A program made the translations under genes and the position numbers. Of a DNA stretch of 10,697 bases, positions 1 to 7,683 are shown one piece after another; within the stretch, counting starts at the first letter, position 1; each line of letters starts with the position of its first letter. The stretch lies in assembly GCA_050330975.1 (NCBI GenBank), contig JBHJHK010000260.1, positions 1 to 10,697 on the forward strand. Reading direction: 5' to 3'. Below the pieces are notes generated by a model. It was not told the DNA's origin. It saw nothing but the letters and a program-made list of their open reading frames with translations, and searched no databases. Source of the DNA: JBHJHK01 sp050330975 (GTDB lineage: Bacteria; Pseudomonadota; Gammaproteobacteria; Competibacterales; Competibacteraceae).

Positions 1-281
1 ACCAAGGGTCCTGGAGGGGGGTCCTCCCCCAGCCACACCACAGGGCGCCGCTGGGTGACCGGCAAGACGCCACGGAGGACCCAGCGGCCAAAGGCCCGGG
101 ATCCCGCCACCACCAACCAGCGGCGTTGATGGTGCTGGGCCAGGTGGGCCTCCAGGCTCTGGAACCACGCCGCCAGGGCCTCGACAGACCAATTGGGAGG
201 CCCACAGGGGTCATCGAGGTCCGAGGCTACCCGACGGGATTGCCCCTCTGGGAAAAAGTCGCCGTCGGGGGGGATGGCCAC
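1..281 (-). CDS. Partial CDS, possible tRNA(Met) cytidine acetyltransferase (TmcA-like) N-terminus
   Basis: An open frame enters from the left edge and can be read back to a GTG at 281, the only usual start codon after the in-frame TGA near 415. About 93 residues are visible. They contain an amphipathic helix (WSVEALAAWFQSLEAHLAQ), then a beta-strand region RRWLVVAGSRAFGRWVLRG, then RPVVWLGEDPP. The pattern of an RR-hydrophobic strand ending in a small-G turn, a helix and a second hydrophobic strand resembles the N-terminal (DUF1726) domain of TmcA, which acetylates the wobble cytidine of elongator tRNA-Met. The helicase and acetyltransferase domains would lie outside the window, so the assignment rests on weak resemblance. 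There is no clear ribosome binding site before the GTG. The gene lies 55 bp downstream of the ATPase gene in the same orientation and is probably co-transcribed with it. Confidence 0.5.
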   Translation of the reverse strand, partial: MAIPPDGDFFPEGQSRRVASDLDDPCGPPNWSVEALAAWFQSLEAHLAQHHQRRWLVVAGSRAFGRWVLRGVLPVTQRRPVVWLGEDPPPGPL

Positions 282-336
282 CGCTGGGCGTCGGCGGGGA
301 AGCGTGGTGGTGGGGGTGGGGGCCGCTCGCCAGCGC

Positions 337-3183
337 CTAGGGGGCCGCGGTTTGCGCGGGCCCGGAGGTGGCCAGGGCGATGATATCGGCGGTGGTTCTC
401 GCTCCGGGGCGAATCAGCGGGCGTTGGACTTGAAAGGCCTCCGCCCGTCCAGCCCATACCCCCAGCAAGTCTTCAGCCCCCAGGCGGCCGGCGTCTCGGG
501 CCAGGGTTTGGTCGCGGTCGGGGGTATCCTCAAGGCCGGCACAGGCGGCCAAGTGCGCCAACAACCCCGCGGGCACCGACGGGGTCCGGCCCAGGAAGCC
601 ACCGCTCAAGGCGGCCGAGTCGGGGAGCTCGGGGCCGGGCACGGCGCTGAGCCACAGCCATCCCACCCCGGCCTGGGCCGTGGTGACCCCTAGGGTCTCG
701 ACCTCGGCGGGCCCGGCGGCGGCGCTCCACGCCCCCAGGGCTTTGGGGGCGTCGTCGACGACGCACAGCAGACCGAGGCGCCGTCGGGGTCCGGTGCTGT
801 GGCGCCTCAAGGCGGCGAAGAAGTCCCGCAGCCAAGGGCCGTAGTCGGGCCCCGCCGCCAGGGCTCCCAAATGGAACAGGGCAAGGCGCGTCTTGGCGTC
901 CCGGGGGACGAGGAGCTCGGCGAGGGGCGGCACCGCCAAAGGCCCATCCCCCGGCACCGTCAAGGACACCTCCACCGCCGCTTGCAGATGATGGCGGCGG
1001 ATGTCGTCTCGGGGGGTGAGGGCGCGGGTGGCCCAGGCGCTGGGGTCGGCGTAGTTCACCAGCAGCCCCCGGTGGTCCAATACCACCACTGGCACCCCCC
1101 GCAGCAACAGTTTCTCCACCACATTGGCCACCCACAGGGTCGGGGCGGCGGTTTCTCCCGCCACTAACGCCGGCCGCCGCAACTCCTCGGGGTCGACGGC
1201 CAACGATCCCCCCTGGCGGTGGCTCACCCCCAACACCAGGGGCTGGTGGGGAGGGAGGGGCTCGACGGCCCCATCCCCGGCCATCGCCGGGGGCGGCGAC
1301 TCCCCGGCAACCGTCGGGGGCGAGGTCTCAGGAGTGGTTTCTAAACCCTGGAGGAAATTGAGGTCCTGCAGGGTCTGGATACAGGGCAAACTGGTCAGGG
1401 GACGCCTGGCCCGAGCCCAGGCCTGGAGATGGGTTTGGGCGTCGGGGTGTCGGTGGAGGCTTACCAAGGCCGCCAGGAGGATCCAGTCATTCTCATCCAT
1501 GGTCACCCGGCGCCAACCCCGCAGCAACAGGTCGTTGATCACCTGAACGACGATGGTCTTGGGGTTGTCGGGGAAGGCCCCGGTGCGGACGATGGCCCCC
1601 GGGTGGGTGGGTAGGTGCTGCTGGACCCGCCGCAGCTGTTGAGCCAGCGCCCCCCCTTGGACGGGGCGTTCACAGAGGAAGATGCGGGTGGGATCGGGGT
1701 GTTCCGGCCCCCGGGTGAGATCCACGTAGCCCCCATCGTCGTGGCAGGTGGCTTCCCAGCTAGCCTGGCTCTCCAACTCCACGCCCGCCAAGGGCAAGGC
1801 CGCCGCCAATAGGCCCAACCGCGCCCCATCGTCGTCGTCGGGGGTCAAGGTGGCAGCGCGGATGTCGTTCCACAGCCGCTCCAACGCCACCAGGGGCGCC
1901 GAGTCCTCCAGGGCGGCTTGGGGATCGGGTGGCACCGTGGACAAAGCCGCTGCAGCCGCCCCGGATTGGAGTTCCCCGGCGGCTCCTCCCCCGGGGGGCA
2001 GGCCTTGGGCGATACTCAGCTCCCGCAGACGGCGACAGGCGTCCACCACATCCCGGGAGCGGCGGTGGGCAAGGGAGTCCATGGCGGCGGCGGGGAAGGG
2101 ATACAGGGAATCCTCGGGATCGAAGGCCACATCCACCATTTCAAATAGACTCTGGAGGCGGCGAGCCACCAGCTGGCGGACCTCTTGGGGGCTGCGCTGG
2201 GCCGTCAACAGCACGGCGTCGGGATCGCGCTCCACGCGGTCGACGTAGGATTGGGTGAGGTGACCCTGGCTCGTGGCGTAGTAAAAATCCTCCAGACAGG
2301 CCATGAGCACCACGACGTTGGGGACCTCGGCCAGGGCCACCAGGGTCTGGATGATGCGGGTAAAACAGTTGGTGGGGTCGTCGAGGTAGCGCACATCCTC
2401 CAGTTGATCCACGCACACCACCAGCGCCCCACCCTCCAGGGCATCGATCAATCGCGCCAGGGCCTTGAGGAGACCCAGGGCGTCTTCGGGATTGTCCCGG
2501 GGGGGCAAGTCTCCCAAGGGACGACGGTCTTGCTGGGACAAGGGCTCTCCCCGCAGCCACTTCAAAGCCCTAGCCCGCAAACTGGGGCGGTCTTGCTGCA
2601 GATACAGCAAAGCCCGTACCACGTCCAGGTCGACGTCGGCAAAGGTCGCTCGATCTACCAGGGCGTCGCCGATGGTCTCAACGGCTTCGATGAGGCCCTG
2701 GCGGCCGAGGCTGGTATCCCGTAGGGTCGTCAGGGCGTCGGGGACTGGGGCCGCCTGGGCCAGCTGGCGGGACAGACGCTGGAGGGCGCTCTCCACGCTC
2801 TGGTCGTTGTAGAGCTTGCTAAAAGACTCCAGGGTGTTGCGGAGGATGTACACCCCGTAGTTGGCGGCGGCGGTGTTCATCTGCATGTAGCTGAAATAGC
2901 CTTGCTCGCGGCTGTGGAGCCGGTGGCGAAAGGCCCGCATCAGGTGGGTCTTGCCCGCGCCGCTTTCCCCCAACAAGAGCAAAATGCGCCCCGAGGACGG
3001 CCGGGGGTTGGCCGTGGCCCGGGCCACCAATTCGCTAAAAGCCACCCGGGCCGATCGATGGATGGCCTCGACGTCAAAGGGATCGAACTCGTAGATCTCG
3101 TTGGCGTGGGTCACGGCGTGGAAGGCTTCGGGGATGAGGGGTGAGCAAAACACCTTGAGCCTTGGATCTCGGAGGTCGTTCAT
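337..3183 (-). CDS. Large ATP-binding protein: ORC/STAND-like P-loop NTPase fused to a degenerate HerA/FtsK-like domain
   Basis: The protein has 948 residues. Residues 67-80 form a strand and intact Walker A (GESGAGKT, 72-79). Residues 252-263 form a Walker B-like strand ending VCVDQLED. Together with a sensor-like strand near 288-299 (PNVVVLMACLED) this indicates an AAA+/ORC- or STAND-type NTPase. Residues 360-392 (YPFP, then HRRSRDVVDACRRLREL) look like the lid helices. Residues 430-610 form an alpha/beta region I cannot assign. A Pro/Ala-rich linker (615-648) precedes residues 650-948, which resemble the HerA/FtsK group: GGSLAVDPEELRRPALVAG, then LLLRGVPVVVLDHRG, then VEVSLTVPGDGPLAVP. The expected P-loop reads GETAAPTL (675-682), with no Lys at the P-loop position, so this half probably does not bind ATP normally. 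There is no signal peptide or membrane segment, so a cytoplasmic location is likely. The start ATG lies 21 bp after the winged-helix gene without a strong ribosome binding site, suggesting coupled translation. Biological role is unknown; DNA translocation, mobilisation or defence are guesses. Confidence 0.85.
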   Translation of the reverse strand: MNDLRDPRLKVFCSPLIPEAFHAVTHANEIYEFDPFDVEAIHRSARVAFSELVARATANPRPSSGRILLLLGESGAGKTHLMRAFRHRLHSREQGYFSYMQMNTAAANYGVYILRNTLESFSKLYNDQSVESALQRLSRQLAQAAPVPDALTTLRDTSLGRQGLIEAVETIGDALVDRATFADVDLDVVRALLYLQQDRPSLRARALKWLRGEPLSQQDRRPLGDLPPRDNPEDALGLLKALARLIDALEGGALVVCVDQLEDVRYLDDPTNCFTRIIQTLVALAEVPNVVVLMACLEDFYYATSQGHLTQSYVDRVERDPDAVLLTAQRSPQEVRQLVARRLQSLFEMVDVAFDPEDSLYPFPAAAMDSLAHRRSRDVVDACRRLRELSIAQGLPPGGGAAGELQSGAAAAALSTVPPDPQAALEDSAPLVALERLWNDIRAATLTPDDDDGARLGLLAAALPLAGVELESQASWEATCHDDGGYVDLTRGPEHPDPTRIFLCERPVQGGALAQQLRRVQQHLPTHPGAIVRTGAFPDNPKTIVVQVINDLLLRGWRRVTMDENDWILLAALVSLHRHPDAQTHLQAWARARRPLTSLPCIQTLQDLNFLQGLETTPETSPPTVAGESPPPAMAGDGAVEPLPPHQPLVLGVSHRQGGSLAVDPEELRRPALVAGETAAPTLWVANVVEKLLLRGVPVVVLDHRGLLVNYADPSAWATRALTPRDDIRRHHLQAAVEVSLTVPGDGPLAVPPLAELLVPRDAKTRLALFHLGALAAGPDYGPWLRDFFAALRRHSTGPRRRLGLLCVVDDAPKALGAWSAAAGPAEVETLGVTTAQAGVGWLWLSAVPGPELPDSAALSGGFLGRTPSVPAGLLAHLAACAGLEDTPDRDQTLARDAGRLGAEDLLGVWAGRAEAFQVQRPLIRPGARTTADIIALATSGPAQTAAP

Positions 3184-3204
3184 CGGCGGTCATTCATCGG
3201 GGGG

Positions 3205-4278
3205 TCACGGAGTGGGCAGGCGGATGAGGTGGAGCACTTCGCCGTCGTGGCGCAACGTCGAAGCCCGGACGTCATCGGGATCCATGGCGTCCAACAAGTC
3301 CAGGCGGCTCAGCTGCAAAAGCCCCTGCTGGCGGGCCGCCAACAGAAGGTCGCCAAAGGCCTTTGCCGAGGGCGCGCCAGGGCCTAGCTGAGCGCAATAG
3401 GCGCGGTAGACCGGGGCGATCAACACCTTGTGGGGACCCAAGCGACCCGTGGTAGTGGCCTGGGCCGCCCGGAGCACGGCCCCTGCAAAGGCTTCGAGCT
3501 CTGGGGCGCTACCGTCGGGGGTGAGGCCATGGCCGCCGGTGCTGGCTCCCGTGGCGGCGAACAGGGGGCGCAGTAACCCCGCCCGCAGCTCGGCCACAGA
3601 AGCGCTGGGCGCAAGGCCCAAGGTCTTGGCGGCCAGGGCGTTGAAGGCCTGGACCTCGGTGATTTTGCCGCCCTTGGACCCCGCCGCCCGTCGCCACAGC
3701 AGCCGCCCTAAGCCCTGGGTTTGGAAGGGGCCGCGCTGGCCGCGCACCTCCGCGGCCAAAACCGGGTCGCCCCGAGCCAAGGCCTCGGCCAACAAGTGCC
3801 ACTTGAGGGCGTTTTTGACGGCCGCCGGGGTGGGGTAGGGCTCTAGGTCGAAGCGGTAGTGGCTCTGGAGGCAAAAGGCCCGAAGCCCCACGGGGCTCAA
3901 CAGCCGGCGCCGCTGAATTTCCGTGGGGGGGGGAAGCTGGGCGACGGCCGCCGGCAGATCCACCGCCGTCAGGGTGGACCAAGGCGGTGGGGCGGCGGGG
4001 TCCATGGGTAACAGTCGGGTCAGTTGGGCCACGCCCTTGGGGGTTAAGGCCAAACGTTCGACCCCTTCGGAGGGCGACTGAGTCGTCAGTCCCCCCCGAA
4101 CCTGCAGGCTAGCCACCAGATCAGCAATGGCGGCCTCGGCCCTAACCCGGCCTCCCCCTGCGAGGGGTGCCAGGGAACGACAAACCTCCCGGAGGGTGCG
4201 CAACGGCCCACAGGCCACCCGGGCCAGCACTAACCCCTCGGCCGTCAGGGGTTCTACGGTGGATTCGGCGTTCCCCAT
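3205..4278 (-). CDS. Hypothetical protein with winged-helix-like N- and C-terminal regions, partner of the 948-aa ATPase
   Basis: The protein has 357 residues and I do not recognise a named family. Residues 10-90 are mostly helical and end in LALTPKGVAQLTRLL, a phrase typical of the last strand and helix of winged-helix DNA-binding proteins. The middle (about 120-270) is helical. It contains the basic stretch LLWRRAAGSKGGK. Residues 280-357 look like a second winged helix: KVLIAPVYRAYCAQL, then AKAFGDLLLAARQQGLLQLSRLDLLDAMDPDDVRAS, then a strand VLHLIRL. No signal peptide, membrane segment or catalytic motif is visible. The start ATG follows a GAGAGA element at a plausible distance and lies 27 bp after the fabD-like stop. 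The ATPase gene starts 21 bp downstream. The tight coupling suggests it is the DNA- or partner-binding subunit working with that ATPase; this is inference from context. Confidence 0.8.
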   Translation of the reverse strand: MGNAESTVEPLTAEGLVLARVACGPLRTLREVCRSLAPLAGGGRVRAEAAIADLVASLQVRGGLTTQSPSEGVERLALTPKGVAQLTRLLPMDPAAPPPWSTLTAVDLPAAVAQLPPPTEIQRRRLLSPVGLRAFCLQSHYRFDLEPYPTPAAVKNALKWHLLAEALARGDPVLAAEVRGQRGPFQTQGLGRLLWRRAAGSKGGKITEVQAFNALAAKTLGLAPSASVAELRAGLLRPLFAATGASTGGHGLTPDGSAPELEAFAGAVLRAAQATTTGRLGPHKVLIAPVYRAYCAQLGPGAPSAKAFGDLLLAARQQGLLQLSRLDLLDAMDPDDVRASTLRHDGEVLHLIRLPTP

Positions 4279-4305
4279 GGTGGTCTCTCAACCGATGGCT
4301 AAGGG

Positions 4306-5313
4306 CTAGGCGAAAAAGCGCCCGGCCGCCGCCAGGGAGGCCTCGTTGATGGCCGGTAGGTACTGGATGTCCCTGCGCTCAAAGTGGGCCATGGCCTTTT
4401 TGAACATGCTCTCCAGGTTGGGGCGCTTGGTGGCGGGATCGGCGCCACTGCCCAAACCCCCGCCGAATTCCACGGCGACGCCTATGGGTTCTCGGGCGAT
4501 GACCCGAAGGTTGTCGAGCCAGCGCACTGGGTGAAACAGCTGGTAGAACAATTGGGCCCGCAGATCGGCGGCTTCACGGCTGTGGAAGTCACCGCTGAAA
4601 TTGGACAACGGGCGACCATGGCTCGGGGGATCGAAGGTCACACGGGCCAGCACCGGCCGAAACCGCTTGGCCGCTTCCACCATGTAATAAGTGTGGAATG
4701 CCCCCTCGGTCTTGAGGCGCACCACCCGCCGGGCCGTCTTGGCATCGCGCTCCACTACGGTTTGAGTCAAGGCGTCGAGGTCGGCGGCGGCGCCCCCGGC
4801 GACGGTTTGACCGGGCAAATTGCAGGCGGCGACGGCGCAATAGTGGGCCTGGGCCAAAGGCGCCAGTTGGGCTTCATCCAGGGGAAAGGCGGCCATCTCC
4901 CCCTCGCCGTGGGTGGCCATGAGTTCCCCCCGCACCTGGACCAAGCCCAAAGCCACTTCAAAGTTCAGCACCCCCGTGGCCACCAGGGCGGCGTACTCCC
5001 CTAGGGAATGCCCCGCCGCTAGAGCGGGGCGCACCTGGCCGTCGGTGAGTTCGTTGAACACCTCCAGGCAAGCCAAACCATGGGTGAGCAGGGCCGGCTG
5101 GGTGTAGCGGGTCTGGTTGAGGACACCGTCTCGGTCCTCGGTGCAAAGTGCCAACAGGTCATACCCCAACAACTCGCTGGCGGTATCATAGCGGCGCTGG
5201 GCCACGGGGTGGGCCTTACACAAATCGCTCCCCATCCCCGGGTATTGGGCGCCTTGGCCCGGGAACAAAAAGGCGACGCCCTCGGCGGTGGAATCGGCTG
5301 GGTGATGGCTCAT
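4306..5313 (-). CDS. fabD: ACP S-malonyltransferase family acyltransferase (FabD-like)
   Basis: The protein has 335 residues and transfers an acyl group, normally malonyl, from CoA to acyl carrier protein in the cytoplasm for fatty-acid or polyketide synthesis. Visible motifs in order are the GQGAQ oxyanion loop (residues 19-23), the nucleophile elbow GHSLGEYAA with Ser103, the carboxylate-binding Arg128 in LVQVRGELM, the GQT turn (169-171), and GAFHTYYM with the probable catalytic His207. The Arg and the AFH form are those usual for malonyl-specific enzymes. Near the C-terminus a GGGLGSGADP turn is followed by KRPNLESMFKKA. I chose ATG 5313 because AAGGA lies 8 bases upstream; upstream in-frame ATGs at 5331 and 5388 add residues with no family resemblance. 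No fabH, fabG or acpP gene lies beside it; instead it heads an operon-like run with the winged-helix and ATPase genes. It may therefore be a secondary acyltransferase rather than the housekeeping FabD. Confidence 0.9.
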   Translation of the reverse strand: MSHHPADSTAEGVAFLFPGQGAQYPGMGSDLCKAHPVAQRRYDTASELLGYDLLALCTEDRDGVLNQTRYTQPALLTHGLACLEVFNELTDGQVRPALAAGHSLGEYAALVATGVLNFEVALGLVQVRGELMATHGEGEMAAFPLDEAQLAPLAQAHYCAVAACNLPGQTVAGGAAADLDALTQTVVERDAKTARRVVRLKTEGAFHTYYMVEAAKRFRPVLARVTFDPPSHGRPLSNFSGDFHSREAADLRAQLFYQLFHPVRWLDNLRVIAREPIGVAVEFGGGLGSGADPATKRPNLESMFKKAMAHFERRDIQYLPAINEASLAAAGRFFA

Positions 5314-5321
5314 GGCACGGG

Positions 5322-5326
5322 TCCTT
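5322..5326 (-). promoter_or_regulatory. Ribosome binding site that decides the FabD-like start
   Basis: The minus strand reads AAGGA, then 8 bases, then ATG at 5313. The same AAGGA-type element is not properly spaced for the upstream in-frame ATG at 5331, which has its own AAGGA only 2 bases away. This favours the shorter 335-residue protein. Confidence 0.5.
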
Positions 5327-5366
5327 TCCATTATCCTTGTTGTCGGTCTTGGCAAAGCCCCCGACT

Positions 5367-5383
5367 GGTGGGCAGTGCCCACC
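5367..5383. repeat. 17-bp perfect dyad in the divergent fabD-like/GGT-like intergenic region
   Basis: The sequence GGTGGGCAGTGCCCACC is a perfect inverted repeat with 8-base arms around one central base. It sits in the 198-bp region between two divergent genes, 54 bases before the FabD-like start and 128 bases before the GGT-like start. The symmetry and position would suit a regulator operator. A short hairpin is possible, but there is no T-tract for a terminator. A chance palindrome in GC-rich sequence cannot be excluded. Confidence 0.35.
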
Positions 5384-5511
5384 GGCACGGACGTGTCTCG
5401 GGGCGCTTTGATACTCGCAGCTGGGAAGATAGGCCCGAAGACCGAGGTTTAGCAAGCCTGCAGACCGCGGTGGTTTTGTCCAAAGCCCAAGGCCAACAAA
5501 GGAGACGTCGA

Positions 5512-7071
5512 ATGGACGAACAATGGGAAATTCACAAGGCGGCCCGCCTGGCCCGAGGGGGGATGGTGGCCACCCAGCACGTGGCGGCGGCGACGGCTGG
5601 GGCCGAGGCGTTGGCGGCGGGGGGCAACGCCGTGGATGCGGCGGTGGTGACGGCCTTGGTGGCCTCGGTGGTGGAACCTTGGATGTGTGGCTTGGGGGGC
5701 AACGGTTATTTGCTCTACTGCAGTGCCGACGGCCAAACCGTGGAGGTGATCAACTTCCAAGGGGTGGTACCCGCCCACATCGACCTCCGGGCCTATCCCC
5801 AGGTGGCGGGACCTCCTTCCCTCATGGGTTTTCCCCCCGTTGCCGGGCGCCACAACGAGGTGGGCTATGGCGCCATCAGTGTCCCTGGAGCCTGCGCTGG
5901 CCTCAGTATGGCCCTGGAGCGCCTGGGACGCTTTGGCTTTGACCGGGCTTTGACCTGGGCCATCGACCATGCCCGCCGGGGCTTGGTGGTTGATTGGCAC
6001 ACTACCTTGCAGATCGCCCTGGCCTTTGACGACTTGGCCAAAGACCCCGGCGCGGCGGCCCAGTACCTGCCCCAGGGCCATCCCCCAGAGCCCGAGACGC
6101 GCTTGGAGAACCGGGCCCTGGTGGCCACCTTGGAGACCTTGGCGGACCGGGGTCCTGAAGCCTTCTACCGGGGGAAGGTGGCCCAACAACTGGTGGAGGA
6201 TCTCGCCGCCGGGGGCAGCGCTATCGACGGCGACGATCTGGCCGCCTATGGCCCCCAGGTGACGACCCCGTTGACGGGAACCTACCGCGGTATCGGGCTT
6301 TGGGGGGGGGACGCCACCAGTGGTGCCCAAAGGCTCCTGGAAGCCCTGGCCCACTGTGAAGATCACTTTACCCCCGGCCAGGCCCCCGATGCCGAGGCCT
6401 ACACCGCCTATGCCCTGGGTTTACAACGGGCCTTTATCCGCCACAAACAGCGCATGGGAGCCGTGGGGTCTTTGGGTTGCACCAGCCACATCTCGGCGGT
6501 GGATGGCGCCGGCAATATGGTGGCCTTGACCTTTACCCTCCTCAACCGCTTTGGCAGTCGGGTTGTGTTGCCCCGCACGGGGCTCGTGATGAACAACGCC
6601 CTGGGCTACTTTGATCCCCGTCCCGGCCTACCCGCTTCATTGATGGGCAACAAGCGCATCAACGCCAGCAATATGTGCCCCACCATCGCCGTGGCCCAAG
6701 GCCGTCCTTGGTTCGCCTTGGGGGCTTCGGGAGCCAATACCATCGTCCCGGCAGTCACCCAACTGGCGGCGCTGCTGGTGGACTTTGGCCTAGACTTAGA
6801 GGCGGCCTTCCACGTGCCTCGCCTCCAGGTGAGCGACGGCGAGGCGCTGGTTGCCGATGCCCGGTTACCCATCGAGGTGATGGACGCCCTGGCACGTCAT
6901 TTCACCGTCTCTCGGGCCCAAGCCGCGGTATTTCCCAAACCCTTCGCCTGCCCCTCGGGGGTGTGGCGGGATCCCGTTACCGGCCTGTGGGGCGGTATGG
7001 CCGACCCCACGTTGCCCACGGGGGGAGCCAGGGGCGTCGAGGAGATGGCACCCCGAGGGGTGGGGCGTTGA
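5512..7071 (+). CDS. Gamma-glutamyltransferase-family protein (Ntn hydrolase) with an altered substrate pocket
   Basis: The protein has 519 residues and belongs to the gamma-glutamyltranspeptidase family of N-terminal-nucleophile hydrolases, which cut themselves before a Thr that becomes the nucleophile of the small subunit. Seen here: GGMVATQHVAAATAG and GGNAVDAA (37-44) at the N-terminus, LGGNGYLLY (61-69), and TSHISAVDGAGN with the predicted processing Thr324 (E. coli GGT Thr391). Compared by eye with E. coli GGT, several gamma-glutamyl contacts are changed: Arg114 becomes Gln83, Asn411 Leu344, Gln430 Ala363, Asp433 Tyr366 and Ser463 Asn387; Ser462 is kept as Ser386. The enzyme is thus likely active on another amide or acyl substrate. 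It is shorter than classical periplasmic GGTs and has no signal peptide, so it is probably cytoplasmic. ATG 5512 is preceded by GGAG 7 bases upstream; the frame is open further upstream but without family similarity. It is divergent from fabD and convergent with the next gene. Confidence 0.88.
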   Translation: MDEQWEIHKAARLARGGMVATQHVAAATAGAEALAAGGNAVDAAVVTALVASVVEPWMCGLGGNGYLLYCSADGQTVEVINFQGVVPAHIDLRAYPQVAGPPSLMGFPPVAGRHNEVGYGAISVPGACAGLSMALERLGRFGFDRALTWAIDHARRGLVVDWHTTLQIALAFDDLAKDPGAAAQYLPQGHPPEPETRLENRALVATLETLADRGPEAFYRGKVAQQLVEDLAAGGSAIDGDDLAAYGPQVTTPLTGTYRGIGLWGGDATSGAQRLLEALAHCEDHFTPGQAPDAEAYTAYALGLQRAFIRHKQRMGAVGSLGCTSHISAVDGAGNMVALTFTLLNRFGSRVVLPRTGLVMNNALGYFDPRPGLPASLMGNKRINASNMCPTIAVAQGRPWFALGASGANTIVPAVTQLAALLVDFGLDLEAAFHVPRLQVSDGEALVADARLPIEVMDALARHFTVSRAQAAVFPKPFACPSGVWRDPVTGLWGGMADPTLPTGGARGVEEMAPRGVGR

Positions 7072-7089
7072 CTGGGGGGTCGCACGGCT

Positions 7090-7683
7090 TCAGGCGGCAG
7101 GCAACTCCCAAAACTGCCGTTGCAGACGCCGGTAGAGTGGGGCGTCCCGACCCAGGGCTTCGGCCAAGGCGTCGAAGGCCAGCTCCCGTTGGCTGGGGGA
7201 ATAGCCTTTGAGAAGGGAGGCCAAGGCGTCTTCTATGATGGGGCTGCCGGGTGCCGCTAGGGCCATGGCCACCAAGGTGCGGTAGCGGTTGAGGAGGTAG
7301 ATGTCCTGGGCGATGGCCAAGAGGGGGTCCAACGCGGCGCGATTGCCGGCCGCCGCCGCCTGCACCAACGCCTTCACCGCCACCTGGCGGTCGTGGATCA
7401 CTGCCGACTTGACGGTCTTCACCAAAGGCGCCACGCTCCCTTCAACGCCCTTTGCCGCGAGCTCGCCCAAGGCGGCGACGGCTCTGTGTCGCTCGGTGGC
7501 CAGGGCGCTTTGGGTTTGGGCAACCCACTGGGCCACCGTGGATCCCGGCCTTTCGACAGTCCCCGGAGTGGGGGATACTGCTTTGGGTGGCGTCGGTGAT
7601 CTCGACGGGGGGATCTGGTACATTGCCAATCCCACCACGGCGCTCACCAGCAACAAAAAGGCCGCCAAGGCGAGGTGATTCAC
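7090..7683 (-). CDS. Membrane-anchored hypothetical protein with HEAT-like helical repeats
   Basis: The protein has 197 residues and no family I can name. It begins with a hydrophobic segment (about residues 4-22, LALAAFLLLVSAVVGLAMY) without a Cys lipobox, so it is a probable uncleaved signal anchor. A Pro/Ser/Thr-rich spacer follows (24-48). Residues 50-190 form paired amphipathic helices rich in Ala and Leu, such as RHRAVAALGELAAKG, RQVAVKALVQAAAAGN, RYRTLVAMALAAPG and QRELAFDALAEALG. Their spacing of roughly 35 residues is typical of HEAT-like repeats, which usually bind other proteins. The start is GTG 7683 with a G-rich stretch (GGGGGGGA) upstream. The stop lies 18 bp from the stop of the convergent GGT-like gene. 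It is divergent from the downstream kinase gene and might share its control region. A periplasmic scaffold role is only a suggestion. Confidence 0.72.
   Translation of the reverse strand: MNHLALAAFLLLVSAVVGLAMYQIPPSRSPTPPKAVSPTPGTVERPGSTVAQWVAQTQSALATERHRAVAALGELAAKGVEGSVAPLVKTVKSAVIHDRQVAVKALVQAAAAGNRAALDPLLAIAQDIYLLNRYRTLVAMALAAPGSPIIEDALASLLKGYSPSQRELAFDALAEALGRDAPLYRRLQRQFWELPAA

Noticed and set aside
10..35. G-rich/C-rich inverted repeat near the left edge
   Set aside because: It falls inside the partial coding sequence (Pro-rich codons), and the arms are low-complexity runs likely to pair by chance.
193..693. A 166-codon plus-strand open frame over the 3' end of the ATPase gene
   Set aside because: Composition is Gly/Arg/Gln-rich with no motif, and it is antisense to well-supported coding sequence.
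5449..6366. A 305-codon open frame on the minus strand
   Set aside because: It lies antisense to the GGT-like gene, whose protein has clear family motifs. The antisense product is His/Gly/Arg-rich without domains, the usual shadow in GC-rich DNA.
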